Part shown: piece by piece, positions 32,086 to 41,559 of the stretch
Numbering within the stretch: the stretch's first letter is position 1
Layout of the letters: the number at the start of each line of letters is the position of its first letter
Assembly: GCF_002810445.1 (NCBI RefSeq)
Contig: NZ_NEXS01000011.1
Location: 248,001 to 312,000, forward strand
Reading direction: 5' to 3'
From: Advenella sp. S44
GTDB taxonomy: Bacteria; Pseudomonadota; Gammaproteobacteria; Burkholderiales; Burkholderiaceae_B
DNA: 64,000 nucleotides
The notes under the pieces: generated by a model
What the model saw: the letters and a program-made list of their open reading frames with translations, nothing else
Told to the model about the DNA's origin: nothing
Database searches by the model: none
Translations under genes and position numbers: made by a program

Positions 32086-33078
32086 ATGAAACACGTCAGC
32101 AGAAGAGCGCTTATTAAGGCTATCGGTGCACTCCCCTTCGCTATCTCGGGCACAGCAATGTCGGCAGCCCACGCGAAAAATGAATATCCGATAAATCCGA
32201 TTACCCTCGTTTTACCGGTCGGACCAGGCAATACAGCCGATATCATCGGACGCCTGCTCGCCCAACATTTGGGTGCATCCATTGGGACCCAAATCGTGGT
32301 GGAAAATCGTCCGGGAGCAGGCGGAATCAGCGCCGTCAAACACGTCGGGTCAGCGAAACCCGATGGGTATTCCCTCATGTACATGGGAGCCGGCTCAGCC
32401 ATTAGCCAGACATTGTTCAAACCTCAGCCGTTCAATCTTATTGAAAGTTTTACGCCGATTACCACCATCACGAGCAACGACGTCATCCTTGTCACGGGAA
32501 AAAACTCATCGCTGTCCAATATCGGCGATTTTCTGGACAAGAGCCGCAAGACCCCGGGCGGCTTGATGGTAGGGATCAGTCTGCTGGGGACAATTCAGCA
32601 TTTGACTGCGGAAACCTTCAAAAGTATGGCCGGTATTGAAATGACAATTGTGCCATATAAAACGGCCTCGGCTGTTTCGGCGGCACTGGCTTCGGGAGAT
32701 ATTGAGCTGGCTTTTGAATTTGTTCCACCTATGCTGGGGCAGATACAAAATGGTCTGATCAAGGCGCTCGCGATTTCCAATGCGGATCGCTCAAAGATTT
32801 TACCGACAGTGCCAACTTTGGCCGAGCAGGGGTTTACGGATTTCAATGTCGCATCGTGGGGAATGATCGTTGCGCCCAACAATACCCCGGATACCATCGT
32901 TCAATATTTAAACAAACATATCCATTCTGCAATTGGTGAACCCGATGTGATGAACAGGCTTACCGAATTGGGCGTTCGAGTTCAGTTAGGTACGGCAGAT
33001 GAGGCGAACGCGCTTCTAAGCAGAGAAATTGTCAGATGGAAAACGGTCATCGACCAAACAAAAGTCTCATTAACTTAA
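32086..33078 (+). CDS. Bug/TctC-family periplasmic substrate-binding protein
   Basis: The 330-residue precursor has a twin-arginine-like signal (SRRALIKAIGALPFAISG) and the Bug signature NPITLVLPVGPGNTADIIGR, VENRPGAGGISAVKHVGSAKPDGYSL. It is the second Bug receptor of the catabolic block and only distantly like the one at 28386, so the two may bind different compounds. It lies 18 bp behind the FAH gene and 52 bp before the oxygenase gene. Confidence 0.92.
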   Translation: MKHVSRRALIKAIGALPFAISGTAMSAAHAKNEYPINPITLVLPVGPGNTADIIGRLLAQHLGASIGTQIVVENRPGAGGISAVKHVGSAKPDGYSLMYMGAGSAISQTLFKPQPFNLIESFTPITTITSNDVILVTGKNSSLSNIGDFLDKSRKTPGGLMVGISLLGTIQHLTAETFKSMAGIEMTIVPYKTASAVSAALASGDIELAFEFVPPMLGQIQNGLIKALAISNADRSKILPTVPTLAEQGFTDFNVASWGMIVAPNNTPDTIVQYLNKHIHSAIGEPDVMNRLTELGVRVQLGTADEANALLSREIVRWKTVIDQTKVSLT

Positions 33079-33130
33079 GGCTCATTGGCTAACACTCAAT
33101 GAATCTTTAGCAACTGGAAGGAACACTCAA

Positions 33131-34366
33131 ATGACGCTCGACAATTCAAGTTCTCAGAAACTAGACAAGCAGCAAACGCAGACATCAGAACAGCAACGCC
33201 TTCAAAAACTCTCCGACAGAATGAAGCCGTTGGCAGAAACCACTGCCGGCACCCCGATGGGTGAATTGCTCAGAAAATTCTGGCATCCCATCGCGCTATC
33301 GAGAAGTATTGACCCGGGAAAAGCCCGTGCTGTTCGGCTTTTAGGTGAAGATTTGGCACTGTATCGCGGGGAAGGCGGAAAAGCCCATTTGCTGGCGAAC
33401 CGTTGTGCTCATCGCCTGACCAAGTTGCACACGGGTTGGGTCGAAGGGGACGAATTACGCTGTATGTACCATGGCTGGAAGTACAACGCTCACGGGCAAT
33501 GTGTTGACAGACCAGCAGAGCGTGCGGGTAGTCATGGAAGCATCCGGGTCAACTCGTACCCTGTTCACGAATACTGTGGCGTCGTTTTTGCATACCTGGG
33601 AGAGGGGGAAGCGCCTGAATTCGACTTGTATCGCAAGCCAAAATTTGAAGAAGATGGCGTTTTACTCTTTCAACGTCAGGAAATATGGCCATGTAACTGG
33701 CTGCAGCATGCCGAAAACTCACTGGACGCAGTGCATGTCAGCTTCGCGCACCAAATGGGCAAAGTGGGCGTATTCGGAGATGCCATCACAGATCAGGTGC
33801 CAACGCTCAGTTACGAGGAAACATCGGCGGGAATCAAGCAGACCGCTGTTCGCGTAATCGACGGAAAAACTCAGGTACGGGTAAGCGACTGGACGTTCCC
33901 CTATGGTAATCACGTTTCCATACCTGCCGTCCATGAAGGCGGCGCATGGATTGAAACGGCCAACTGGATGGTTCCGATTGACGATACGCATACCCTTCGT
34001 GTCTCGTTGCGAGCTGTGCCTTCGACGACACCGGACGCAGACGCAAAAATTAGCGAATATTTTGACGGGTGTGAAGACTATTGTTCTACCGACCACCACG
34101 ACGATTTATTCGCAGGAAACTACCCAGAAGATCCATTAGTACGCCTAACCAGCGCGCAAGACTATGTTGTCCTGGTCGGCCAGGGTGAAATTGCCGATCG
34201 TGTCCACGAATGTCTGGGCGTATCCGATCAAGGCATTGCATTTTTACGACGAATTCTTTTCCGGGAACTCGAGGCGATTCGTAATGGCAAACCGACCAAG
34301 GAGTGGCGTCGAATTGAAAACGGATCGACTTTGTTTCAGTACAAGGAAGAAACAGCAGCAAATTAA
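33131..34366 (+). CDS. Rieske-type aromatic ring-hydroxylating oxygenase, alpha subunit
   Basis: The terminal oxygenase has 411 residues. The Rieske centre is held by Cys92, His94, Cys111 and His114 (NRCAHRLTKLHTG, RCMYHGWKY). The mononuclear iron site is in NSLDAVHVSFAHQMG. Architecture and the class IA reductase nearby are those of the phthalate/vanillate (VanA-like) group, which adds oxygen to or O-demethylates aromatic acids. There is no beta subunit gene, again as in that group. The ribosome site AAGGAA is well placed. The substrate is not known. Confidence 0.93.
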   Translation: MTLDNSSSQKLDKQQTQTSEQQRLQKLSDRMKPLAETTAGTPMGELLRKFWHPIALSRSIDPGKARAVRLLGEDLALYRGEGGKAHLLANRCAHRLTKLHTGWVEGDELRCMYHGWKYNAHGQCVDRPAERAGSHGSIRVNSYPVHEYCGVVFAYLGEGEAPEFDLYRKPKFEEDGVLLFQRQEIWPCNWLQHAENSLDAVHVSFAHQMGKVGVFGDAITDQVPTLSYEETSAGIKQTAVRVIDGKTQVRVSDWTFPYGNHVSIPAVHEGGAWIETANWMVPIDDTHTLRVSLRAVPSTTPDADAKISEYFDGCEDYCSTDHHDDLFAGNYPEDPLVRLTSAQDYVVLVGQGEIADRVHECLGVSDQGIAFLRRILFRELEAIRNGKPTKEWRRIENGSTLFQYKEETAAN

Positions 34367-34523
34367 TCGGCAAAAAATGAACTTTCTGCACCGTGCGAAA
34401 ACGCGCGGTGTGAGAGTTCATTCTTTTTGCAGGCAGTGGGGCTGTGTCTGTTTCTGCGCCTTAAGACAAGTCCCAAAAAATCACAATCAATTCAATAAAA
34501 AAGTACACGGGAGACATGTTCCA

Positions 34524-35729
34524 ATGAAAAGAAATTTGCTTATTGCAGTGCTGACTACCGGCATTGCCGGAGTCGCCCATTCAGCGACGTCAGTTACGTT
34601 ATACGGATTGGTCGATGCGGGGATAGGCTACCAGCAAACGCGAGTCAGCCAGGGTGACCAATGGAACAAAACTCGGGAAATCGGGGTGGTCAATGGCGTT
34701 AATAAGGGTAACCGCTGGGGGTTAAAAGGCGCTGAGGATATTGGTAACGGCACGAGTGCGATTTTCCAGCTGGAAAACGGCTTTGACCTGGGAAATGGTA
34801 ATGCCACGATCGGGGGTCGTTTGTTCGGACGACAAGCGTTCGTTGGTTTACAAAGTAAAAGCTGGGGCGCATTGACATTCGGACGTCAATATAACCTTGC
34901 TGCCAAATTTATTGCATCAATCGACCCATTTGCAGTCGGCTTCAAGCAAGCCGGGGTTCTGAATGGCGCTTTTGGCAGCTCCACCAACGCGCGTATGGAC
35001 AATTCAATTAAATATGTCTCGCCTGAACTGTCCGGGTTCACTTTTGGCATGGTCTATGCCGGTAAGAATACAAAGACGACAACCGGCGATGGAATGGATG
35101 ACGTGCATAGCGGGGATACGTCAAATTGGATCTCGTTGGGCGCAAACTATGCGAAGGGTCCGCTAGTGATCGGCGCATCTTACGATCGTTTTCGTACCAA
35201 TTTCCGTGAGGCGGGCGAAGAAACCAAAGGAACCGCGCACATGTGGAACCTGTTTGGATCATATGATTTTGATCTGGTGAAGCTGCATTTGGGATATGGC
35301 CAGGTTCACGGCGCGGCATCAAACGATATAGTTGTAGAGAAAGGGCCTGGCAGCACCGGGCTAAATGGTGCTTTCAATAAATTTACTGTGGTTAAAGATC
35401 CTGTCAGCTCTATCCATGGCTTGGACTACGCTCAGACTGATGGCTACCGGCAGCAAGCCTGGCTCGTGGGCCTGACTACGCCAGTGGGCGATCAAGGAAA
35501 GATTCTTTTTTCCTATCAGGGTAGTGCCACAAAAAATACAGAGGATGCGTTTGATGGCGCGAAAGGACGGCTCGACATTTACAGTTTGGCCTATTTACAC
35601 AATATGTCCAAACGGACCAGCTTGTACGCCGTCGCATCTTATGGTTCAGGAAGGTTGAAATTTGATAATCAGGAGAACGTCAGATTGAAATCAACGCTAG
35701 TCGGGATCGGGATACATCACCTCTTCTAG
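34524..35729 (+). CDS. Outer-membrane porin (Burkholderiales general porin family)
   Basis: This trimeric 16-strand porin has 401 residues: signal peptide MKRNLLIAVLTTGIAGVAHSA and the family start SVTLYGLVDAGIGYQQ, with NRWGLKGAEDIGNGTSAIFQLE and the last strand STLVGIGIHHLF. The open frame extends upstream to 34164 inside the oxygenase gene; ATG 34524 gives the real signal peptide. A porin at the end of a catabolic operon usually assists entry of the growth substrate. Confidence 0.93.
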   Translation: MKRNLLIAVLTTGIAGVAHSATSVTLYGLVDAGIGYQQTRVSQGDQWNKTREIGVVNGVNKGNRWGLKGAEDIGNGTSAIFQLENGFDLGNGNATIGGRLFGRQAFVGLQSKSWGALTFGRQYNLAAKFIASIDPFAVGFKQAGVLNGAFGSSTNARMDNSIKYVSPELSGFTFGMVYAGKNTKTTTGDGMDDVHSGDTSNWISLGANYAKGPLVIGASYDRFRTNFREAGEETKGTAHMWNLFGSYDFDLVKLHLGYGQVHGAASNDIVVEKGPGSTGLNGAFNKFTVVKDPVSSIHGLDYAQTDGYRQQAWLVGLTTPVGDQGKILFSYQGSATKNTEDAFDGAKGRLDIYSLAYLHNMSKRTSLYAVASYGSGRLKFDNQENVRLKSTLVGIGIHHLF

Positions 35730-35762
35730 TTCGCGGTCAATAATCACCAGCCATATTGAAAC

Positions 35763-35792
35763 GTTCCCGGGCCAGCCTTATGACCCGGGAAC
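35763..35792. repeat. Inverted repeat between convergent genes
   Basis: GTTCCCGGG and CCCGGGAAC form a 9-bp stem with a 12-base loop between the porin and the convergent ThDP enzyme gene. There is no T-run on either side, so it is at best a rho-independent terminator of unusual form or a mRNA-stabilising hairpin. Confidence 0.5.
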
Positions 35793-35854
35793 ATGCACAA
35801 ATCGTTGTGGAATATTAGTACGTTAATGAACCGCTTTCAGCGCACCCGGATGAC

Positions 35855-37396
35855 TCATATCATGAGTTCTATCAAAAACGGGCCGGTATTTTTAAAACTG
35901 TTTTGCATGAGATCGGCACATTGCTCCAGTGTGGTCGCTTTCGCTGCTTCGACGCCCATCCCGTTGGCAAGCTTAACCCAGCTCAGATTCGGATTGCCGA
36001 TATCCAGCATACTCATCGCGGTGGCGCCGGGCGCCGCGCCAACATTCTCATATTCACCAATCAGAATATTGTATTTACTGTTATTAAGAATGATCGTTGT
36101 AACTGGCAGTTTTTCTCTCGCTTGTGTCCAAAGGGATTGTAATGAATACATCGCTGAACCATCAGCCTGAATATTGATGACACGCCGCTGCTTGCCGGCT
36201 CCTATTGCCGCGCCTGTTGCGACCGGCATCCCATCGCCAATTGCTCCGCCAGCCAGATGCAACCAGTCGTGCGGTGGCGCCGCGTGAGTAAATCGATAAA
36301 AGTCTCTGCCATAGGAAATGCTTTCGTCAGAGATGATAGCGTGCTCCGGCATGAGCGCAGCCACCGTTTGCGCCAGTTTTTCGGCTGTAGGGCTTCCCTT
36401 GGACGGAAGCGGTCGTGGGCCGGGGTCCGGAATATCGATAGCTGGCGCATCAAGTATTTTTGCCAGCTCCTGCAGAGCCAAAATCGGGTCTTGATCCGCT
36501 CGCGTCAGGACATGCACCTGCGCACGGGCAGAGTACTGTCTTGAGGGCATTCCAGGATACCCAAAAAAACCTACCGGCGCTTTGGCATTGACCAGAATGA
36601 TATGCTCGTATCGCTCAAGCGTTTTGATTGCAGATGTATTGGAATAAGGAACACGTTCCAATTGCATGCGACCACGTCCACGCGCAATAGAGGGTATGAC
36701 ATAGTCTGCAAGTACGGCGGCACCAGTGGCATTGGCAATCTGCCAGGCGAGCAACTGGGCCTGTGTTGACAATCCGGTTCCCGCCAGTAAGATCAATACA
36801 TTGTTATTGTTGCGAAGTATATTTGCGGCAACTTCAATGACATTAAAATCAGTGGCTGGCGGTGGCGCAGGCGCAATGGGTTCCGATACAACCGCTGCTT
36901 CCTCCCATGAAATGTCAGCCGGTACTATCAACGTTGCAATTTGTCCGGGATACGTTTTTGCAGCACGAACGGCCATGGAGGCATCCCGACCCAACTCGTC
37001 GGACCGGGTACTTGTTTGCACCCACTGGGAGACCGTTCTGGCCATACTATCGGTATCAGCTGTTAGCGGTGCATCAAATGGGCGGTGAAATGTCGCCTGA
37101 TCCCCGACAATATTAATTATTCCGCTGCGCGCGCGACGCGCATTGTGAAGGTTCGCCATACCGTTTGCCAAACCCGGCCCGCAGTGCAACAGTGTGCACG
37201 CGGGTTTACGAGCAATCCGATAATAGCCATCTGCCATTCCTGTGACAATATTTTCCTGTAAGCCAAGTATACATTTCATTCCTGGTACTTGATCCAGCGC
37301 AGCAACAAAGTGCATTTCACTTGTCCCAGGATTTGCAAAGCAAGTATCTACACCTGAACTCAGTAATGTCTTAACCAAACTATGTGCACCATTCAT
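35855..37396 (-). CDS. Thiamine-diphosphate-dependent enzyme (acetolactate synthase/benzoylformate decarboxylase-like)
   Basis: The 513 residues show the three-domain ThDP layout: N-terminal pyrimidine domain (FANPGTSEMHFVAALD, LGLQENIVTGMADGYYR with the catalytic Glu), a shortened middle domain and the C-terminal diphosphate domain (ADGSAMYSLQSLWTQA, LNNSKYNIL). Such proteins in catabolic clusters decarboxylate 2-oxoacids or ligate aldehydes. It is transcribed away from the LysR gene at 37565. The substrate is unknown; a benzoylformate-like acid would fit the aldehyde dehydrogenase in this block. Confidence 0.88.
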   Translation of the reverse strand: MNGAHSLVKTLLSSGVDTCFANPGTSEMHFVAALDQVPGMKCILGLQENIVTGMADGYYRIARKPACTLLHCGPGLANGMANLHNARRARSGIINIVGDQATFHRPFDAPLTADTDSMARTVSQWVQTSTRSDELGRDASMAVRAAKTYPGQIATLIVPADISWEEAAVVSEPIAPAPPPATDFNVIEVAANILRNNNNVLILLAGTGLSTQAQLLAWQIANATGAAVLADYVIPSIARGRGRMQLERVPYSNTSAIKTLERYEHIILVNAKAPVGFFGYPGMPSRQYSARAQVHVLTRADQDPILALQELAKILDAPAIDIPDPGPRPLPSKGSPTAEKLAQTVAALMPEHAIISDESISYGRDFYRFTHAAPPHDWLHLAGGAIGDGMPVATGAAIGAGKQRRVINIQADGSAMYSLQSLWTQAREKLPVTTIILNNSKYNILIGEYENVGAAPGATAMSMLDIGNPNLSWVKLANGMGVEAAKATTLEQCADLMQNSFKNTGPFLIELMI

Positions 37397-37564
37397 ATCA
37401 AAATTCCAATTTACTCATTAAGGGAGATTCGGGACTGTGTCGCGGCCTGCCGTTATACTTTTAAAACGACCTGTTAACCGACGTTATTCAACTGTATTAT
37501 TTCAATCTGGCAGTAAGTCGTAAAGCGATATAAAATTGTCGTGTAATGAGTTCTGGTAAAGACT

Positions 37565-38455
37565 ATGAAGAAAATTAGAATTCCGCCCATGGCAACGTTG
37601 ATTGCTTTTGAAGCAGCGGCACGCCATGAGAGTTTTGCACTGGCGGCGCGAGAGCTTTACCTGACAGAAAGTGCCATTTCGCGGCAAGTTAATGGCTTGG
37701 AAAAAAATCTGAATATCAGACTTTTCGCGCGCGTCAAGCAACGCGTCGAGCTGACCAAAGCGGGACGTCTTTATAGCAAACAAGTCAGAGAAGTTCTTGG
37801 AACAATCGAGCAAGACACACTATCAATAGCCGCACATGGTTCAGGTGAAGGTAGCCTGGAGCTCGCAGTATTGCCAACGTTCGCTGTGGAATGGTTAATT
37901 CCCCGGCTATCAGGTTTCTATGCCCAATGTCCAAATATCAGAGTCAATTTAGGAGTCCGTACTCACCCGTTTTCGTTTGAAGAAGAGCACTTCGAAGCGG
38001 CAATCCATCATGGAAAACCTGTGTGGCCAAGAGCAACAGCAGATTTTTTGTTCAGTGAAAAAATGATCGTGATTGCACACAAGGAGCTTATTGGTGACTG
38101 TATTGAACAGCCGGAAGATGTGCTCAAATATCCTTTGCTCTACTCAACAACACGGCCCGAGTCATGGCAACAATGGTTTACCGCAGCCAATATCCCGACA
38201 GATTCGCTGCCCGTACAGTCTGTTGGGTTCGAGCTTCATTCTATGTTGGTTAAGGCTGCTGAATCGGGATTGGGAATTGCTCTAGTTCCCGATTTTCTGG
38301 TCCCAGATGTAGTGTGGTCCAACGGCGTTGTTCGTGCCCATGAGTTATCCATTCAAGCCGAAGATTCCTATTACTTTGTACATCCTAACAATATGCAACA
38401 TAGTGGCCCGCTTGATGCATTTCGAGAATGGATTCTTACAACGGCTAAAGCCTAG
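37565..38455 (+). CDS. LysR-family transcription regulator
   Basis: The 296 residues hold the N-terminal winged helix (about 8-65; PMATLIAFEAAARHESFALAARELYLTES motif region, AISRQVNGLEKNLN) and a C-terminal ligand domain resembling the GcvA subgroup. It is divergent from the ThDP enzyme gene across 168 bp, the usual position for a LysR regulator acting on its neighbour. The inducer is unknown. Confidence 0.92.
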   Translation: MKKIRIPPMATLIAFEAAARHESFALAARELYLTESAISRQVNGLEKNLNIRLFARVKQRVELTKAGRLYSKQVREVLGTIEQDTLSIAAHGSGEGSLELAVLPTFAVEWLIPRLSGFYAQCPNIRVNLGVRTHPFSFEEEHFEAAIHHGKPVWPRATADFLFSEKMIVIAHKELIGDCIEQPEDVLKYPLLYSTTRPESWQQWFTAANIPTDSLPVQSVGFELHSMLVKAAESGLGIALVPDFLVPDVVWSNGVVRAHELSIQAEDSYYFVHPNNMQHSGPLDAFREWILTTAKA

Positions 38456-38575
38456 AGCAATCTGTTTTTAAGAAAGTAATCCGGCTCATCGTCATTTTTC
38501 AGCGGCGCATATTCTGAAAATATGGGAAGATAGATCTTCGCTTCCAGCCCTTTACATTGACCGTTTTCGCCGCCC

Positions 38576-39430
38576 ATGGTTTCTTCATCACAACAGGCCC
38601 GCATACACAACGCGGCCACGCTAATCAGTGAGGCCGACGGGCTGCTTATTACCGCCGGCGCGGGCATGGGGGTAGATTCCGGGCTGCCGGATTTTCGCGG
38701 CGCGCAAGGCTTCTGGCGTCATTACCCGGCACTTCGCGCCTCGGGCATTCGCTTCGAGGACATCGCCTCCCCCGTTTATTTTCCCGAACGCCCCGAACTG
38801 GCCTGGGGCTTTTATGGTCACCGACTGGCCCTGTATCGCAATACAACACCTCATGCGGGGTTTCAAGTTCTGCAGCAGATCGCATCGCAAATGCCCAATA
38901 ATGCATTTGTGTTTACCAGCAATGTGGATGGACAATTTCAGAAAGCGGGGTTTGCGCCGGAGCAGATCGTGGAATGCCACGGATCAATTCACCACTTGCA
39001 GTGCACAGAAACTTGTCGTCAGGATATCTGGCCGGCAGATGAGTTTGAACCCCAGGTCGACATGGAACAAGGCCGACTAGTGAATCTGCCGCCGCGCTGT
39101 CCGCATTGCGGCTCGGTGGCGCGGCCCAACATCATGATGTTCAATGACTGGCATTGGGTCGATACCCGCAGCCGCCGTCAGCATCAGCATTTGCAGGCGT
39201 GGTTGAAAAGAACCCGGCACCCTGTCATTGTTGAGTTGGGTGCGGGCACTGCCATTGCGACGGTGCGCTATTTTGGCGAACGCCAGAAGGCGCCAATGGT
39301 TCGTATCAATGTTCACGAAGCGACGGTGGACAAGGGAACAAAACATGTAGCGCTGGCCATGGGCGCGCAAGAGGCGCTAAGCCAGATCCGAATCGCGCTG
39401 GAAAAACTGGGCTTTTTTGGTTGTAAGTGA
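38576..39430 (+). CDS. Sir2-family NAD-dependent protein deacylase
   Basis: It removes acyl groups from lysine at the cost of NAD. The 284 residues contain the NAD motif GAGMGVDSGLPDFRGAQGFW, TSNVDGQFQKAG in place of the common TQNID, the catalytic histidine in ECHGSIHHLQC and a zinc site CTETC...CPHCG. The C-terminal GAGTAIATVR completes the fold. It stands alone between the catabolic block and the threonate operon; a role in deacylating metabolic enzymes is general for the family and not specific here. Confidence 0.92.
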   Translation: MVSSSQQARIHNAATLISEADGLLITAGAGMGVDSGLPDFRGAQGFWRHYPALRASGIRFEDIASPVYFPERPELAWGFYGHRLALYRNTTPHAGFQVLQQIASQMPNNAFVFTSNVDGQFQKAGFAPEQIVECHGSIHHLQCTETCRQDIWPADEFEPQVDMEQGRLVNLPPRCPHCGSVARPNIMMFNDWHWVDTRSRRQHQHLQAWLKRTRHPVIVELGAGTAIATVRYFGERQKAPMVRINVHEATVDKGTKHVALAMGAQEALSQIRIALEKLGFFGCK

Positions 39431-39708
39431 AGAAGCTCGGGCACGGACACATCTGGCCGCTGATCCGGATAATTGCCAGACGTCATTGCAAGAAGTGTGC
39501 GCCCTGACAGTGAGTCCCGATAAACAATCCGCGTGCCATGGAATAGTTGAAAACGATTTGCCTGGCATAGGATCACTTAAAGTCGCCTGTGCCAGATAGT
39601 GACCCACGCCAAGCCGCTTACAGGGCATTAAATTGTTGAAAACGACTTGTGCCCGGCCATCGACCGCCGGCGTTTGCCGTTGCCGGCGGACATGCGCCAA
39701 CGGCAAAG

Positions 39709-40494
39709 CTATTTGATCGCCGACTCAAAGTCCTTGACCTGGATATTATTATCAAGAGACGCATCAACAGCAATATCGAAAACGACGCGGTCTGCCCGAT
39801 GCCACGCGGTAAACCATTCCAGCGGCAGCCCATGCTGATCGTAATAACACGCCTGCAATTGAAGCAGTGAATCGCTTTTTCTCACATTGAGATACTTGGC
39901 CAGTATCCTGTCGCCGGGCACCGTCTGAATCTGGTTGCGGCCCTGCTGCGGCCCACGCCTGAAGCGCTCCATCATCTGACGGTGCAGCGACTTGTCGGTC
40001 AGGTCCACCGTGCTTAGCGCAGCGAATTCTTTGGGCAGCCAGGTCTTCACATATGAAATCGGCTCATCATCAATATACCGCACGCGCTCAAGCAGCAGCC
40101 CTTTAATGTCGCCATAGAACGCAGCAACTTCAGCCGGGAAGGCCGCCTCTTCCAGGCGGATCACAGATGTTTGCAGGCGCGTGCCTTCGCGTTCAAGTTG
40201 AGCGTGCAGGCTTAGCGAATTTTGCAGATTACGCCGATGTTTCATCCGGGGAGCGACCACCGAGGCGCGGCCTGCCTGTTTCAGGATAAAGCCATCATCG
40301 ACCAGCAGAGACAGCGCCTGGCGCACGACACTGCGCGCAACATTAAAATGCCCGCACAGTGCGTTTTCACTCGGGATCGGGCTGCCCGGAGGCAACCGGT
40401 TTTCGGATATGGCGGTTTTCAGGCTATTGGCAACCTGCCGGTACAACGCCTCTTTACCCTTGTTTTTCTCGTCGATTTTCTTCAGATAAAGCAC
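39709..40494 (-). CDS. GntR-family (HutC subfamily) regulator of the threonate operon
   Basis: The 261 residues have a winged helix (about 15-85; ENRLPPGSPIPSENALCGHF, VARSVVRQALSLLVDDGF) and a UTRA effector domain (about 100-250). The start codon is GTG, with GGCGG seven bases upstream. It is the last gene of a same-strand run kdgT-dtnK-pdxA2-gntR, 21 bp behind pdxA2. The perfect palindrome at 43905-43922 fits the GT-AC/GT-AC pattern of GntR operators, so it most likely represses this operon. Confidence 0.9.
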   Translation of the reverse strand: MLYLKKIDEKNKGKEALYRQVANSLKTAISENRLPPGSPIPSENALCGHFNVARSVVRQALSLLVDDGFILKQAGRASVVAPRMKHRRNLQNSLSLHAQLEREGTRLQTSVIRLEEAAFPAEVAAFYGDIKGLLLERVRYIDDEPISYVKTWLPKEFAALSTVDLTDKSLHRQMMERFRRGPQQGRNQIQTVPGDRILAKYLNVRKSDSLLQLQACYYDQHGLPLEWFTAWHRADRVVFDIAVDASLDNNIQVKDFESAIK

Positions 40495-40515
40495 GATATT
40501 TCCGCCAAAATAAAA

Positions 40516-41559
40516 CTATACCCCTTCAGATTTTGAAGCCGCTTCCCACACCGAAGACCAGCCCAGAGAAAGACTGGCAGCGCGCTCTGCGGCCAGAATC
40601 AGGCTTTCTTCACGGGCCATGTTTTTGCCGGCAATATCAAATGCCGTGCCGTGATCGACAGACACCCGCACAACCGGCAAGCCGACGGTGATGTTCACAC
40701 CATCATCGCCATACACGGCCTTAAACGGAGCATGTCCCTGATCGTGGTAGCACGCCACCAGGAATTTCCATTTGCCGCGCACGGCCTGCGGCCACAGCGC
40801 ATCGGCCGGAATGGGGCCTACCGCATTGATACCCGCCGCGTTGGCCCGCTCGATGGCAGGCGTTAATATAGCACTATCTTCCGTACCGAAGATATTGTTT
40901 TCTCCAGCATGGGGGTTAAGGCCCGAGACGGCAATAGGCTCGTCCTGGCGGTTCAGCGCACGGGAAAAAGCGTGTACCAATTGCAAAATATCGTCCATGC
41001 GTTTGGGGTTCACATCGTCTATCGCCTGGCGCAGCGACACATGCGTGGTTGCATGAAACACATATAAGTCTCCGGCCGACAACACCAGGGAGTAATTCTT
41101 TACGCCGAACTCGTGAGCCAGCAATTCGGTATGGCCAGGCCATTTATGGCCGCCCAGATGCATGGCGGCCTTATTGAGCGGCGCAGTGACAATGCCGTCA
41201 ACCTCGCCCTTGCGGGCCAGGTCACATGCCTTCATGACAAACAGCGCAGAACCGGCGCCGGCACGCGCATCCAGCTTGCCCAGCTCGACATTCTCAAGAG
41301 AAGGCCCGACCTGAATAACTTCAATGGTGCCCGCTTCGTTGGTGGCCTCGGCTGGGGTCGCAATTTCCCTGACCTTGCTTTGGTCGCCGTCCAGTTCGCG
41401 AACCGCCCGGCGCAATGCGGCCACATCACCGATCACGACAAAGCATGCAATATCGCGCAGCCTTGGATGGTTCAGCAGCATTTTGGCCGTAATTTCAGGT
41501 CCGATACCGGCAACGTCGCCAACGGTGACCGCCAACACTGGTAATTTTTTCGTACTCAT
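40516..41559 (-). CDS. pdxA2: 4-phospho-D-threonate 3-dehydrogenase (PdxA2)
   Basis: This PdxA homologue has 347 residues: GDVAGIGPEITAK at the N-terminus, metal ligands in the HKWPGHTELL, CYHDQGHAPFK and VDHGTAFDIAGK segments. The partner kinase gene directly upstream (four-base overlap) is the known mark of PdxA2, which oxidises and decarboxylates 4-phospho-threonate or -erythronate to dihydroxyacetone phosphate, rather than PdxA of vitamin B6 synthesis. The exact stereoisomer used cannot be decided from sequence alone. Confidence 0.9.
   Translation of the reverse strand: MSTKKLPVLAVTVGDVAGIGPEITAKMLLNHPRLRDIACFVVIGDVAALRRAVRELDGDQSKVREIATPAEATNEAGTIEVIQVGPSLENVELGKLDARAGAGSALFVMKACDLARKGEVDGIVTAPLNKAAMHLGGHKWPGHTELLAHEFGVKNYSLVLSAGDLYVFHATTHVSLRQAIDDVNPKRMDDILQLVHAFSRALNRQDEPIAVSGLNPHAGENNIFGTEDSAILTPAIERANAAGINAVGPIPADALWPQAVRGKWKFLVACYHDQGHAPFKAVYGDDGVNITVGLPVVRVSVDHGTAFDIAGKNMAREESLILAAERAASLSLGWSSVWEAASKSEGV

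Noticed and set aside
34164-34523. Upstream extension of the porin frame
   Set aside because: The extra 120 codons overlap the oxygenase gene and would bury the signal peptide; ATG 34524 gives a normal precursor.
38456-38575. Search for the right border of the catabolic island as a repeat of the tRNA-Phe 3' end
   Set aside because: I found no copy of the TTCGATTCTGCCCCAGG end here or elsewhere in the window by eye, so no border is called.
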